NCBI GenBank assembly: GCA_946411385.1
Contig: CAMKDV010000007.1
Span: 62,001 to 126,000, forward strand
Source: an uncultured Bacteroidales bacterium
GTDB taxonomy: Bacteria; Bacteroidota; Bacteroidia; Bacteroidales; Paludibacteraceae
DNA length: 64,000 bases
Reading direction: 5' to 3'
The notes below the pieces were generated by a model. It did not search any database. It saw only the letters and a program-made list of their open reading frames with translations, and was not told the DNA's origin. This document shows, in pieces, positions 6,749 to 15,106 of the stretch. A program made the translations under genes and the position numbers. How positions within the stretch are numbered: the stretch's first letter is position 1; each line of letters opens with the position of its first letter.

Positions 6749-9700
6749 TTACTCTACGATTACATGGCTAAGTGAGATTAACTTGTAAACTTGCAATTGC
6801 TCAATGTTACAATCTCTCACACGTTCTAAGGCCTCGTTTTTATCTTTCTCAAGGCCACGAAGAATACCTCGACGAGATGGTAAAACTCGTTCCAGGTTCT
6901 TTTGCTCTTGTTCCAACTCTTCTTTGTAATTACCCCAATAGTATTGCACGCTTTGTTTGATTTCTTCTATGCGCTTCTCAAATCGTGCAATCGTTTGTTT
7001 CTCTTGCTCAATCTTATTGTTGTGGTATTCCTCTTGGCGTTTTAATTCCACCTGTTTGGTACTTTCCAGACGCGTCCGATAGTACGTCAACTTCTGATCT
7101 TCTTGCTCACATATCTCATCGGTAAATTGATTTGCGAGAAGGTCTAACAAGTGTTCATCCGCTAAGACAGGGTGCGACATGGGGCGTGCATAGAGTTGGG
7201 CTTCACCAAGTAGATGCTCGGCAACATCGGCATCGTCGCACATCTTACCTCGCTCTTTATCGTACAAGATAGGCAGTAATATTTCCAGATTCTGTGCCTT
7301 GCCATACATGGTACGTTTAAATACCAGTTGATAAAGCGCCAAGAAGTATTCTCCGGTGTGCATAGCCGGCATATCTTTGAATGTTTCTTTAGGCACAACG
7401 TATTGGAAGGTATCTTCATCTTCTTGGTTGCGCTGCTTGAAGTATTGCATAGCCGCCAAGATAAACGGATGATACGGATCAATATAGATGCATCCTGGAT
7501 GTTGTTGAGCGATGTCTCTATTGAAAGCTAAACGGATCTCTGACAAATCGCGTATCTTCGTTCGAAACCTATTGGCATCTTTCTCATATTCCGCACCGAC
7601 GTACTCATATTGTGCCAAGAAGGCTGTAAGCACACGCGGAGTATCTTGCGGCACATGGAATATATAGGTTCCGTCGGGTAACGTTTCCAATGTACAGGTT
7701 GTCAGTTTGTATCGTATTACATTCCTGATATAGCTCTCCAACTCTTTGTCCGTAATGTAACGGTGGTTGCGTTGGATACTATTGATCTCATTCGTAAAAT
7801 AGGCATCGTTGGTTAAGGTATTCGTCAATTCCTCGGTAATATCCTCCAAGTTCTGTTTCTCACGAATGATTGCTTGTGCGACAGCATCGATTTTGGTTTG
7901 TTCTTGCTCTTTCGTAATCTTAGTGCAGTATAACTCTTTCTCCAAACTTACGAATATCTGCTGCAAACTCTTGCCTTGAAGGCCGGACACTTCCAAGTCT
8001 TTATCCAAGATTGCTTCCAAGTCACCGATACATCCTTTGAATATATCAATCCTATCCAGCAAACGTTTATAAATGTCTTCCTGAATGGAGTCAGCCACGA
8101 TGAGGTTGTAGATATGTACTATCGGTGATTTTTGTCCGAAACGATCGACACGACCGATACGCTGCTCTACTACCATCGGATTCCAAGGTAAGTCATAGTT
8201 GACGATAGAATCGCAGAATTGCATATCGAGACCTTCGCTGCCGACCTCCGAAGATAGAAGTATTTTCACGTCGTCGTTATCTCTGAATCGTTCAATCTCT
8301 TGGATTCGGTTTTCTACAATGTCACCATGAATCATGGCCGTTTTATATCCTAACTTTTTTAAACGGATAGCAAGATATTTCAACGTATCTTTGAAGAGGG
8401 CGAAAATAATTATCTTGTTGCCGCGCGCTAGGTTGTTATCAACTACGGCATGGATTATTTCCGTCAGTTTGTCGAACTTAGCATCGGGTTTATCAGCGTA
8501 CATGTCTATGCCTTCATCCAGCATATAGGTTTCGTTCTTATAACCATACACGCTACTTGCTACGCGACGTTTCTTCTGGATAAGTCCAAGCGTGGCACCC
8601 ATCGACATCTTGGAATCACCGTATTCATCGATATATGAATTGTCTTCTTTATATTCCTCAATAATCTCGTCAAATATTTTTCGCTCTTCCGGATATAGAT
8701 TGACATAATGGGTCTGCGGATCACGTGTGGCTTGTGACAAATCCAAAGCAACCTGATTCTTCCGTGTTCGAGTAAATATATTATTGATCATACTCATAGA
8801 AGACAAGTCCGTTTGAAGTTGCACGCGCAGTTGCGGTGTGTCGGGCAATTTCGATTTAGCCATTATCTCCTGATACAATGGTACATCGGCATATCGTTCA
8901 CCAATGGTCGTAACTGCATCATAATTCAATTGTGTCTCCTCATTTCCAGATTGATAGTGCGTAAGAATCTGAGCACTATTCAAGTCTTTCATAATGTCGG
9001 AAAGATTGTTATTTGACTTAGCCAATTTACCAAGCGCTTCAATGAACGGTCTATTCTCTATGAGTGCGTTATTGAATTGCGGAAAGTTGTCAAACCTATT
9101 CTCATCCAGTAAGTTGAGCAGATTGAACAAGTTCTCTTGGCTAATCATAATAGGAGTTGCCGTTAAGAACACAACAGCTTTGGAGTGTTCGATCAGCATA
9201 CGCATACCTTTGTGCAATTGGGTATTGCTATTCCTCATTCTATGTGCCTCGTCGCAGAGAACAAAGTCGAATCTGAGTGAAGAATAATATAATAGATGAT
9301 GCAGGGTCTCTTTTGCAACTGTCCATTTGTTTGCGTCTAACTTTCCACTTGCAATATCTTCTAATATCTCCTCATCTTTCTTGGAAAGTCTTACCTTTTC
9401 GTAATTGATGATTCCTCGCACAATTTCTGGTCGGTGCTTGAGGTCATAGATTAACTCTTGGATATCATCGTATATCTTGAAATCGAAACCAAATTTTTCT
9501 TCCAACTCGTCATGCCATTTGTCCAAAAGAGAATGTGGGCAAATAACCAGCGCATTTCTCATCTCTTTACGCGCCTTCAACTCCATCATAATGTGACCGG
9601 CTTCGATAGTTTTACCTAGACCGACTTCATCGGCAACCAAAATACGGCGATTCTCTGAGTTGAGGAATTTGAGCAACGGTTTATACTGATATGCTTTGAA

Positions 9701-10000
9701 AACTGTTTTGGAAGCCATCAAAGTAGAGAGCGTATTGTTACTGGTGTTCTCTAATTTGAACGTGGTGTTGATGCGTGTGAAATCCTCACAACTACCAAAC
9801 ATACCACGTTTGCACTTATCAAATGGGTTAGCAATTGTCACAGATCTTTCAAGATATCTTTCAAGGCATCTTGTTTCTCCACTCGGAAAACTGACGGTAT
9901 ATTGCTGTCGTCCATCAATGGCTGGATGAACAACTTGAACAGTTCCTGTTTGGTTGGTGCGGATATATACGACTCTATCTCCTACTTGAAATTCCGGCAT
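6749..10000 (-). CDS. SNF2-family (RapA/DISARM-like) DNA helicase/translocase
   Basis: The protein has 1,083 residues. The N-terminus (GDRVVYIRTNQTGTVQVV, about 7-24) resembles a small SH3/Tudor-like barrel. The SNF2 core follows: Walker A DEVGLGKTIEAG (124-135), Walker B CDEAHRMRN (249-257), TATP (280-283), then a second RecA domain with SSEVGSEGLDMQ (583-594) and the arginine-finger motif QRIGRVDRFGQ (613-623). The last 170 residues are a long charged coiled coil. The ATG at 10000 lies at the beginning of the barrel and follows an AT-rich leader; an in-frame ATG at 10030 is also possible. A promoter at 10098-10129 excludes longer versions. It pairs with the Hsp70-like gene downstream. SNF2 proteins of this build occur in bacterial defence islands. 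Confidence 0.85.
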   Translation of the reverse strand: MPEFQVGDRVVYIRTNQTGTVQVVHPAIDGRQQYTVSFPSGETRCLERYLERSVTIANPFDKCKRGMFGSCEDFTRINTTFKLENTSNNTLSTLMASKTVFKAYQYKPLLKFLNSENRRILVADEVGLGKTIEAGHIMMELKARKEMRNALVICPHSLLDKWHDELEEKFGFDFKIYDDIQELIYDLKHRPEIVRGIINYEKVRLSKKDEEILEDIASGKLDANKWTVAKETLHHLLYYSSLRFDFVLCDEAHRMRNSNTQLHKGMRMLIEHSKAVVFLTATPIMISQENLFNLLNLLDENRFDNFPQFNNALIENRPFIEALGKLAKSNNNLSDIMKDLNSAQILTHYQSGNEETQLNYDAVTTIGERYADVPLYQEIMAKSKLPDTPQLRVQLQTDLSSMSMINNIFTRTRKNQVALDLSQATRDPQTHYVNLYPEERKIFDEIIEEYKEDNSYIDEYGDSKMSMGATLGLIQKKRRVASSVYGYKNETYMLDEGIDMYADKPDAKFDKLTEIIHAVVDNNLARGNKIIIFALFKDTLKYLAIRLKKLGYKTAMIHGDIVENRIQEIERFRDNDDVKILLSSEVGSEGLDMQFCDSIVNYDLPWNPMVVEQRIGRVDRFGQKSPIVHIYNLIVADSIQEDIYKRLLDRIDIFKGCIGDLEAILDKDLEVSGLQGKSLQQIFVSLEKELYCTKITKEQEQTKIDAVAQAIIREKQNLEDITEELTNTLTNDAYFTNEINSIQRNHRYITDKELESYIRNVIRYKLTTCTLETLPDGTYIFHVPQDTPRVLTAFLAQYEYVGAEYEKDANRFRTKIRDLSEIRLAFNRDIAQQHPGCIYIDPYHPFILAAMQYFKQRNQEDEDTFQYVVPKETFKDMPAMHTGEYFLALYQLVFKRTMYGKAQNLEILLPILYDKERGKMCDDADVAEHLLGEAQLYARPMSHPVLADEHLLDLLANQFTDEICEQEDQKLTYYRTRLESTKQVELKRQEEYHNNKIEQEKQTIARFEKRIEEIKQSVQYYWGNYKEELEQEQKNLERVLPSRRGILRGLEKDKNEALERVRDCNIEQLQVYKLISLSHVIVE

Positions 10001-10097
10001 AATAGGGGTATTATTATCAATTACAAACATCACCGGAGCAAGCAATAAGTGGCCCTGCAACGGGCAATGCATTTGCATCTCTGGTGATGTGTTTTTA

Positions 10098-10129
10098 CAA
10101 AGATACAACGACATTGAAGCGAATACAAA
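10098..10129 (-). promoter_or_regulatory. Promoter of the SNF2-Hsp70-like pair
   Basis: TTTG (10129-10126), 20 bases, TATCTTTG (10105-10098) on the minus strand. Transcription would begin near 10091, which sets the upper limit for the helicase start codon. Confidence 0.8.
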
Positions 10130-10362
10130 TTTTTCGAACAACGTTGTTGTATTTTAGGTTACATTTTGAGACTTTTGACAACTATACTTTACAATTGGAC
10201 AATATTCGCTTTAGCGTATTTTTTCCGACTCAGCAGCTTGACGATGGTTTTACCGTCTCGGAGTCGACTATATTTGAACTATTCTAAAATTTTGAGCAGT
10301 TGAGTTGTCGCAAATTTTGCAACAACCTAAATTATTCAATTATCTCCCACTGGCAACCATTG
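10130..10362. other. Spacer between the AlbA_2 gene and the helicase promoter
   Basis: AT-rich stretch without open frames of note. It contains short inverted words (for example GGTTTTACCGTCTCGGAG near 10243) but no clear terminator. Bases 10001-10097 are the untranslated leader of the helicase mRNA. Confidence 0.5.
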
Positions 10363-11733
10363 TTAAAGAATCACCCAATGTCCCGCACTGGTATTGCCTT
10401 CGCGAATTAAAACGCCTTTTTTCTGCAAGTCGGCAAGATGGCGTTTTATCGTTCTTTCAACTAGTGACAAAACTCGTGACATTTCTTTTACAGAGACACG
10501 TGAATTTTTTCTTATCAATTCAAGTATATTCTTTTGTCTTTCAGTTAGTTGCACTGGTGACAAACTGGTGACAGAACTAGTGACATCACTTACGACATTT
10601 CTTGCGACATGCGACAACTTTATAAAGTTGGTTCGTTCAATTGAGACTTGAACGCCTCCGCAGAAATTCTCCACTTTGGGCATGGGGATTCCCTCTGCTT
10701 CAAAACCGCTACGAATCTTTTGGTAACCTCTTCCCCACGTATCTATGAAACCGGCTTTGAAGAATACATTAGCTATTTTATGGTTACGTGGTTTGGATGA
10801 ATGGCGAGCGAAAAGAATTTCCTGCGTGTATCCCGCAGGTAGTTCTCCTTCGTTCCAAATCTCAATATGATCATCATATACATGCATCTGTATGTCGGCT
10901 CCGGCATAATCCTTATGCGCGATAGCATTGTATAGAATCTCACGAAATGCGTCTTTCGGCAGCTCCAATTTCTCATAGCGTTGCATACCTTCGAAACGCA
11001 CGGGCGAAACAAGGTATTTAGCCTTCAGCACATCCATGACGCGATCTGCCATTTGGAGAATATTACCCTCGATAACATCTTGAAACATCAAGTCTGCTTC
11101 GTCACAACCAAAGCGACCAATCTTGAATACTGCGCTCGGGTAATACCGCTGAGGATTTTTCCCGAAAAGTAAAACTGCAGCATTGCTAAGCCCTCCATTA
11201 TCGTCAATCAACCCGAGACTCGTTAATACCTCTTCGGGTGTTGCATTGTGAAGATCTTCCGGAATACGGTCAGCGTCGACACCTTTGCTAATGAAATAGC
11301 TGATGGCTTCTGTATCAATATCATTGAGCGTTGCATGGTCATTAATCACTTCGTCCCATGAGCGTCCCATCTTCTTGAGGACGAAGTTTTGAAGTGCTGT
11401 ACCGTTCAACTCCTGTAAGGTGCTGCCGGAACGTACATAATACTTACCCTTGTAACTGATAGGTACGTTACTTGGTGCAACGGCAATCTCCAAATATTCG
11501 ATATCATCTTTTTTGAGGGTGTTCACGTCAGCCACTATACCGAGGAAAGAAACGATCTTATTCGGGATGTCCTCTGATAGTTTGTGGATGTTCTCAACCG
11601 CGCAAACCTCACCTCTATCGTTAATACCGATATACAATTTGCCACCTTGCGCATTCGCAAAGCCGCACAGCCATTTTACATACTCGTCTCTCCAAGATTC
11701 TTTGTACTCAATATTTTGGCTTTCTTGATTCAT
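10363..11733 (-). CDS. AlbA_2 / Schlafen-type ATP-binding transcriptional regulator
   Basis: 456 residues from the ATG at 11733. The N-terminal AlbA_2 domain carries IEYKESW and FANAQGGKLYIGINDRG (about 8-45). A GHKL-type ATP-binding region follows (REILYNAIAHKDYAG with the N-box Asn, about 260-275, then EIWNEGELP). The C-terminus is a winged helix (LTERQKNILELIRKNSRVSV onward, about 395-450). This arrangement matches the large family often annotated as putative DNA-binding or RecG-like regulators, common as single accessory genes in Bacteroidales. It probably binds DNA and nucleotides; its target is unknown. It has its own promoter at 11764-11795, so it need not be part of the helicase operon. 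Confidence 0.85.
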   Translation of the reverse strand: MNQESQNIEYKESWRDEYVKWLCGFANAQGGKLYIGINDRGEVCAVENIHKLSEDIPNKIVSFLGIVADVNTLKKDDIEYLEIAVAPSNVPISYKGKYYVRSGSTLQELNGTALQNFVLKKMGRSWDEVINDHATLNDIDTEAISYFISKGVDADRIPEDLHNATPEEVLTSLGLIDDNGGLSNAAVLLFGKNPQRYYPSAVFKIGRFGCDEADLMFQDVIEGNILQMADRVMDVLKAKYLVSPVRFEGMQRYEKLELPKDAFREILYNAIAHKDYAGADIQMHVYDDHIEIWNEGELPAGYTQEILFARHSSKPRNHKIANVFFKAGFIDTWGRGYQKIRSGFEAEGIPMPKVENFCGGVQVSIERTNFIKLSHVARNVVSDVTSSVTSLSPVQLTERQKNILELIRKNSRVSVKEMSRVLSLVERTIKRHLADLQKKGVLIREGNTSAGHWVIL

Positions 11734-11763
11734 GGCAGTTTTATATAAAACGCTTTTCGCCCA

Positions 11764-11795
11764 CAAAGTTACAAAAAAAATCTCAAAAAAGCAAA
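11764..11795 (-). promoter_or_regulatory. Promoter of the AlbA_2 regulator gene
   Basis: TTTG (11795-11792), 20 bases, TAACTTTG (11771-11764) on the minus strand. The start point would be near 11757, 24 bases before the ATG at 11733. Confidence 0.8.
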
Positions 11796-11934
11796 TGCTG
11801 AATGCAGATTTCTGCAAATTCCGCAGAGAAAAGTGAAAATTTTACCGGAATGAGGGAAAAATGACGCGAAAAGGGAGAAAAAGCTCGGCGAGTGACCGCC
11901 GAGAGCAGAACACGAAAGACAAAATCGGCATTCG

Positions 11935-12045
11935 CGTTCGGCAATCGGGTCGCACAGACTGACCGCTCCGCGCTCATTAAAGCGACCGATGCCTCCGCTC
12001 TCCCCACCACAAAACAGCCTTTGGCTATTTTGCGTCGGGGGCCCC
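11935..12045. repeat. Dispersed GC-rich repeat, copy 3
   Basis: It starts CGTTCGGCAATCGGGTCGCA, has ATTAAAGCGACCGATGC in the middle and then CTCTCCCCACCACAAAA, a palindrome AGCC-TTT-GGCT (12016-12026) and GCGTCGGGGGCCCC. It has the same orientation as copies 1 and 2 at 2521-2960. It fills most of the 11734-12065 spacer between the accessory island and the core genes. Confidence 0.7.
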
Positions 12046-12065
12046 AAGGAACAACCAAGAAGATA

Positions 12066-12839
12066 CTATTTGAAATTCTTGATGACGCCGAACTTTATAC
12101 CGTAGAGTCCGGGGGTGAACTGGTTGGCTATAAGGTTGGAGAACTTGCCGGAGAAGATGATGACGTCGTTGGTGTACTCCTTGTGGTCGGAATAGCAGCG
12201 CGTGGTTCCGCTATAGCCCAGACTCAAGATAGAGAAGAAGAGCTGCACAGTGGTGCGCCGGTTGAACTGATAGGTAATCACCGGTGATACCTGTGCACCA
12301 TAGGTGATGCTATGCTTGAGGTCGTAATAATCCGTACCCTTGCCACTATTATCCCGCAGATGAGGGAACTCCATACCGGCATAGAGGTGCGTTTCGATCC
12401 ATATACCTACCTTGCCATCGAACATCGTTTTGAGGCGGTAACGTCCGTAAGGAACAACTTCCCACGAGCCTGTCTGTACACGCATCGTCTCGGTAGAAGC
12501 TACTCCATTATCGCCAACGACGGAATAGGTGGCATAGGTATCGGCATAGCTGCCTCCGAAACGCATACCCATATAGAAGCGCTCACTCACACGCCAGCCC
12601 AGTTCGGGTATAACACGGATAGACCAGCCGTTCTCTTTCTTACCTTCCTGTGAATCGTGGTGGTAGTAGATATCGAAATTATAGCCGTAATAGAGTTTCT
12701 GTTTCCACAACGGTATTACGGGTGCTTTCAGCGCAGCACTATCCACGGCTGTGGTGTCCTGAACGGGCGTGGCATTTTCAGCCAACATACCGGTTACTGC
12801 CAAAAAGGAAACGATGATGAGAGAAAGTATTCTATTCAT
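12066..12839 (-). CDS. Outer-membrane beta-barrel-like protein, 257 residues
   Basis: An N-terminal signal peptide of about 20 residues is followed by a short linker and then by alternating strands with aromatic ends (KLYYGYNFDIYYHHD, GWSIRVIPELGWRVSERFYMG, SITYGAQVSPVITYQF). It ends GLYGIKFGVIKNFK, close to the aromatic C-terminus of bacterial outer-membrane barrels. I infer a small outer-membrane barrel of unknown function, near the Bacteroidota outer-membrane beta-barrel families. It lies 12 bases downstream of the antiporter gene on the same strand and is probably in the same operon. Confidence 0.6.
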   Translation of the reverse strand: MNRILSLIIVSFLAVTGMLAENATPVQDTTAVDSAALKAPVIPLWKQKLYYGYNFDIYYHHDSQEGKKENGWSIRVIPELGWRVSERFYMGMRFGGSYADTYATYSVVGDNGVASTETMRVQTGSWEVVPYGRYRLKTMFDGKVGIWIETHLYAGMEFPHLRDNSGKGTDYYDLKHSITYGAQVSPVITYQFNRRTTVQLFFSILSLGYSGTTRCYSDHKEYTNDVIIFSGKFSNLIANQFTPGLYGIKFGVIKNFK

Positions 12840-12851
12840 AACGCAAACATA

Positions 12852-13868
12852 TTAAAGACTAATTAACCTATAGGTGAGATAGCCTGCATAGACGAGCAGC
12901 AGCAAAGCTCCTCCCCAGCGCTTGACCTGGCGCTGACGGTTGGTCTTGACGAACATCCAAACCAGCACGCTGCCGATAGCCGCCATCCACGCATCCATCT
13001 CGATGCCTTCGTAGGCGGGCAAGGGGCGTACCACGGCACTCATGGCAAGAACGAAGAACACATTGAAGATATTGCTGCCAATGACGTTGCCGAGAGCAAT
13101 ATCGCAGTTCTTCTTGGCTGCCGCTATCACCGAGGTAGCCAGTTCGGGCAGAGACGTTCCCAGCGCGACGACAGTAAGACCGATGATAGCTTCGGAGACG
13201 CCCAGATCGGTAGCGATCTGCACCGCCGAGCTGACAATCATCTTTCCGCCGATCACCAATCCTGCCAATCCGCACAGGACAAACATGACCGCCTTGCCGG
13301 TAGTCATCGGCTTAACAGCCTCTGCTTCGGCTTCTTCGGGATGGTCCTTGGCATGGCGGAACGTGTTATAGAGGAAATAGGCGAACATAATGAGCAATAC
13401 GCTACCACCCAAGCGGGTCACGCCGCGACCTTCCTCACCGAAAGGCGACTGTACTGCCACAAAAGCAAACACCAGCACACCGGCAATGATGGACAAGGGT
13501 ATATCAAAGTCGCGCGAACGCTTTTGCGAGGTGATAGGATAGACCACAGCCGTCAAGCCGAGGATGACAAAAGTATTGATGATATTCGACCCGAGGATAT
13601 TGGTCAGCGCCAGATCGGTAGCCCCTTGAGCCACCGACACCATGTTCACCACAAACTCCGGCATGGACGTGCCGAACGCCACGACGGTAAGACCAATCAC
13701 CAAATCGCTTATGCCGAAGCGTTTGGCCACGGCGGAAGCACCGTCGACGAGCCAGTCGGCGCCCTTGACCAGCAGCACCAAGCCGATGATGAGCATCGCG
13801 GCGAGTAGCCAGGGATTGCTTAAACAATATGAAAAGACAGCATCCATCGCGTAGGGTAGATCCGCCAA
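12852..13868 (-). CDS. Calcium/sodium antiporter (CaCA family, YrbG-like)
   Basis: This 338-residue integral membrane protein has about ten hydrophobic segments. The two internal alpha-repeats that define the CaCA superfamily are visible: VVAFGTSMPEFVVN (about 62-75) and VVALGTSLPELATS (about 232-245), each with the ion-binding Glu. The loop between halves is short and acidic (HPEEAEAEAV). It exchanges cytoplasmic Ca2+ for Na+ or protons at the inner membrane. Length is normal for YrbG-type members. The gene lies between ychF and the barrel protein on one strand. Confidence 0.9.
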   Translation of the reverse strand: MADLPYAMDAVFSYCLSNPWLLAAMLIIGLVLLVKGADWLVDGASAVAKRFGISDLVIGLTVVAFGTSMPEFVVNMVSVAQGATDLALTNILGSNIINTFVILGLTAVVYPITSQKRSRDFDIPLSIIAGVLVFAFVAVQSPFGEEGRGVTRLGGSVLLIMFAYFLYNTFRHAKDHPEEAEAEAVKPMTTGKAVMFVLCGLAGLVIGGKMIVSSAVQIATDLGVSEAIIGLTVVALGTSLPELATSVIAAAKKNCDIALGNVIGSNIFNVFFVLAMSAVVRPLPAYEGIEMDAWMAAIGSVLVWMFVKTNRQRQVKRWGGALLLLVYAGYLTYRLISL

Positions 13869-13878
13869 AATTGGCGGA
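13861..13878. repeat. Perfect 18-base palindrome between ychF and the antiporter gene
   Basis: TCCGCCAAAATTGGCGGA is its own reverse complement. It overlaps the first codons of the antiporter gene (start 13868) and is one of several such palindromes at gene junctions in this window. Confidence 0.7.
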
Positions 13879-13891
13879 TGCTTACATTCTA

Positions 13892-14998
13892 TTAAACATT
13901 GAACAGGAAGTGCATAATATCGCCGTCCTGAACCTCATAATCTTTGCCTTCTACTGACAGTTTGCCGGCTTGTCGGCATGCCGCTTCGCCGCCGAGGCTG
14001 ACAAAATCGTCGTACTTAATCACCTCCGCACGGATGAACCCGCGCTCAAAATCAGTATGGATAACTCCGGCACACTGCGGCGCTTTGGCACCTGCACGGA
14101 ACGTCCACGCACGCACCTCATCCGAACCGGCCGTGAGGAAGGTGCGGAGGTTGAGCAGGGCATAAGCCGCCTTGATCAGACGGTTGACGCCCGACTCTTG
14201 CAGACCAATCTCCTCGAGGAACATCCGGCGCTCCTCGTAGGTCTCCAGTTCGGCTATCTCGCTCTCAATCTTGGCTGCCACTACCAGCACCTGTGCTTGC
14301 TCGTCCTTGACCGCTTCGCGTACCTGCTCCACATAACGGTTGCCGCTGACGGCGGAATCTTCATCCACATTGCACACATAGAGCACGGGCTTGTTGGTCA
14401 GGAGGAAAAGGTCGTGCGCTGCCAGTTCCTCTTCCTTGTTCTCGATGATGACGGTACGAGCCGACTTGCCTTGCGAGAGCGCTTCTTTGTATCTGAGATA
14501 CAACTCCAGCGCCGCTTTTGCCTGCTTGTCACCGCCCACGCGCACCTGTTTCTCTATCTTCTGGATGCGGCTCTCGACGGTCTCCAGATCCTTGAGTTGC
14601 AGTTCGGCATCAATCACCTCCTTGTCGCGCACAGGATTGACGGCGCCATCGACATGCACCACATTCTCGTCGTCGAAGCAACGGAGCACATGGATGATAG
14701 CATCCGTCTCGCGGATATTGGCGAGGAACTTGTTACCCAATCCCTCACCCTGACTGGCACCTTTCACCAGGCCGGCTATATCCACAATCTCCATCGTGGT
14801 AGGGATGATGCCTCGTTCGGGATGGCACAACTCGCCCAGCACGTTCAGTCGCTCGTCGGGAACGGTGATGACGCCCAAGTTCGGTTCGATCGTACAAAAG
14901 GGAAAATTGGCTGACTGCGCTTTCGCGTTACTCAAACAGTTAAACAACGTGGATTTGCCCACATTAGGCAATCCTACTATACCGCATTGTAATGACAT
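13892..14998 (-). CDS. ychF: Redox-regulated ATPase / translation-associated P-loop protein YchF
   Basis: 368 residues, the full length of the family. The P-loop is GLPNVGKST (9-17), the switch region DIAGLVKGASQGEG lies near 73-86, and the base-recognition motif is NVDE rather than NKxD, explaining the ATP preference of YchF. A coiled-coil domain lies at about 130-200, and the C-terminus is a TGS domain ending DGDIMHFLFNV. It is a cytoplasmic ribosome-associated ATPase (OLA1 in eukaryotes) linked to stress responses. The gene is separated from DUF4270 upstream by three 32-base repeats. Confidence 0.95.
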   Translation of the reverse strand: MSLQCGIVGLPNVGKSTLFNCLSNAKAQSANFPFCTIEPNLGVITVPDERLNVLGELCHPERGIIPTTMEIVDIAGLVKGASQGEGLGNKFLANIRETDAIIHVLRCFDDENVVHVDGAVNPVRDKEVIDAELQLKDLETVESRIQKIEKQVRVGGDKQAKAALELYLRYKEALSQGKSARTVIIENKEEELAAHDLFLLTNKPVLYVCNVDEDSAVSGNRYVEQVREAVKDEQAQVLVVAAKIESEIAELETYEERRMFLEEIGLQESGVNRLIKAAYALLNLRTFLTAGSDEVRAWTFRAGAKAPQCAGVIHTDFERGFIRAEVIKYDDFVSLGGEAACRQAGKLSVEGKDYEVQDGDIMHFLFNV

Positions 14999-15009
14999 CT
15001 TTTCTTATA

Positions 15010-15105
15010 ATTAAAATGGTTTGCTGCGCAAACGTTAAATAGTTAAAATGGTTTGCTACGCAAACGTTAAAGGGTTAAAATGGTTTGCTATGCAAACGTT
15101 AAATA
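15010..15105. repeat. Three tandem 32-base repeats with internal palindromes
   Basis: Units 15010-15041, 15042-15073 and 15074-15105 are nearly identical. Each contains GTTTGC-NNN-GCAAAC with a centre of TGC, TAC or TAT, flanked by GTTAAA words. A partial fourth unit runs into the stop codon of the DUF4270 gene at 15107. They fill almost the whole spacer to ychF. Confidence 0.9.
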
Positions 15106-15106
15106 G

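Noticed and set aside
5116..11733. DISARM, BREX or restriction-modification system
   Set aside because: The SNF2 helicase resembles those of defence systems, but no methylase, nuclease, PglZ or other marker gene is present.
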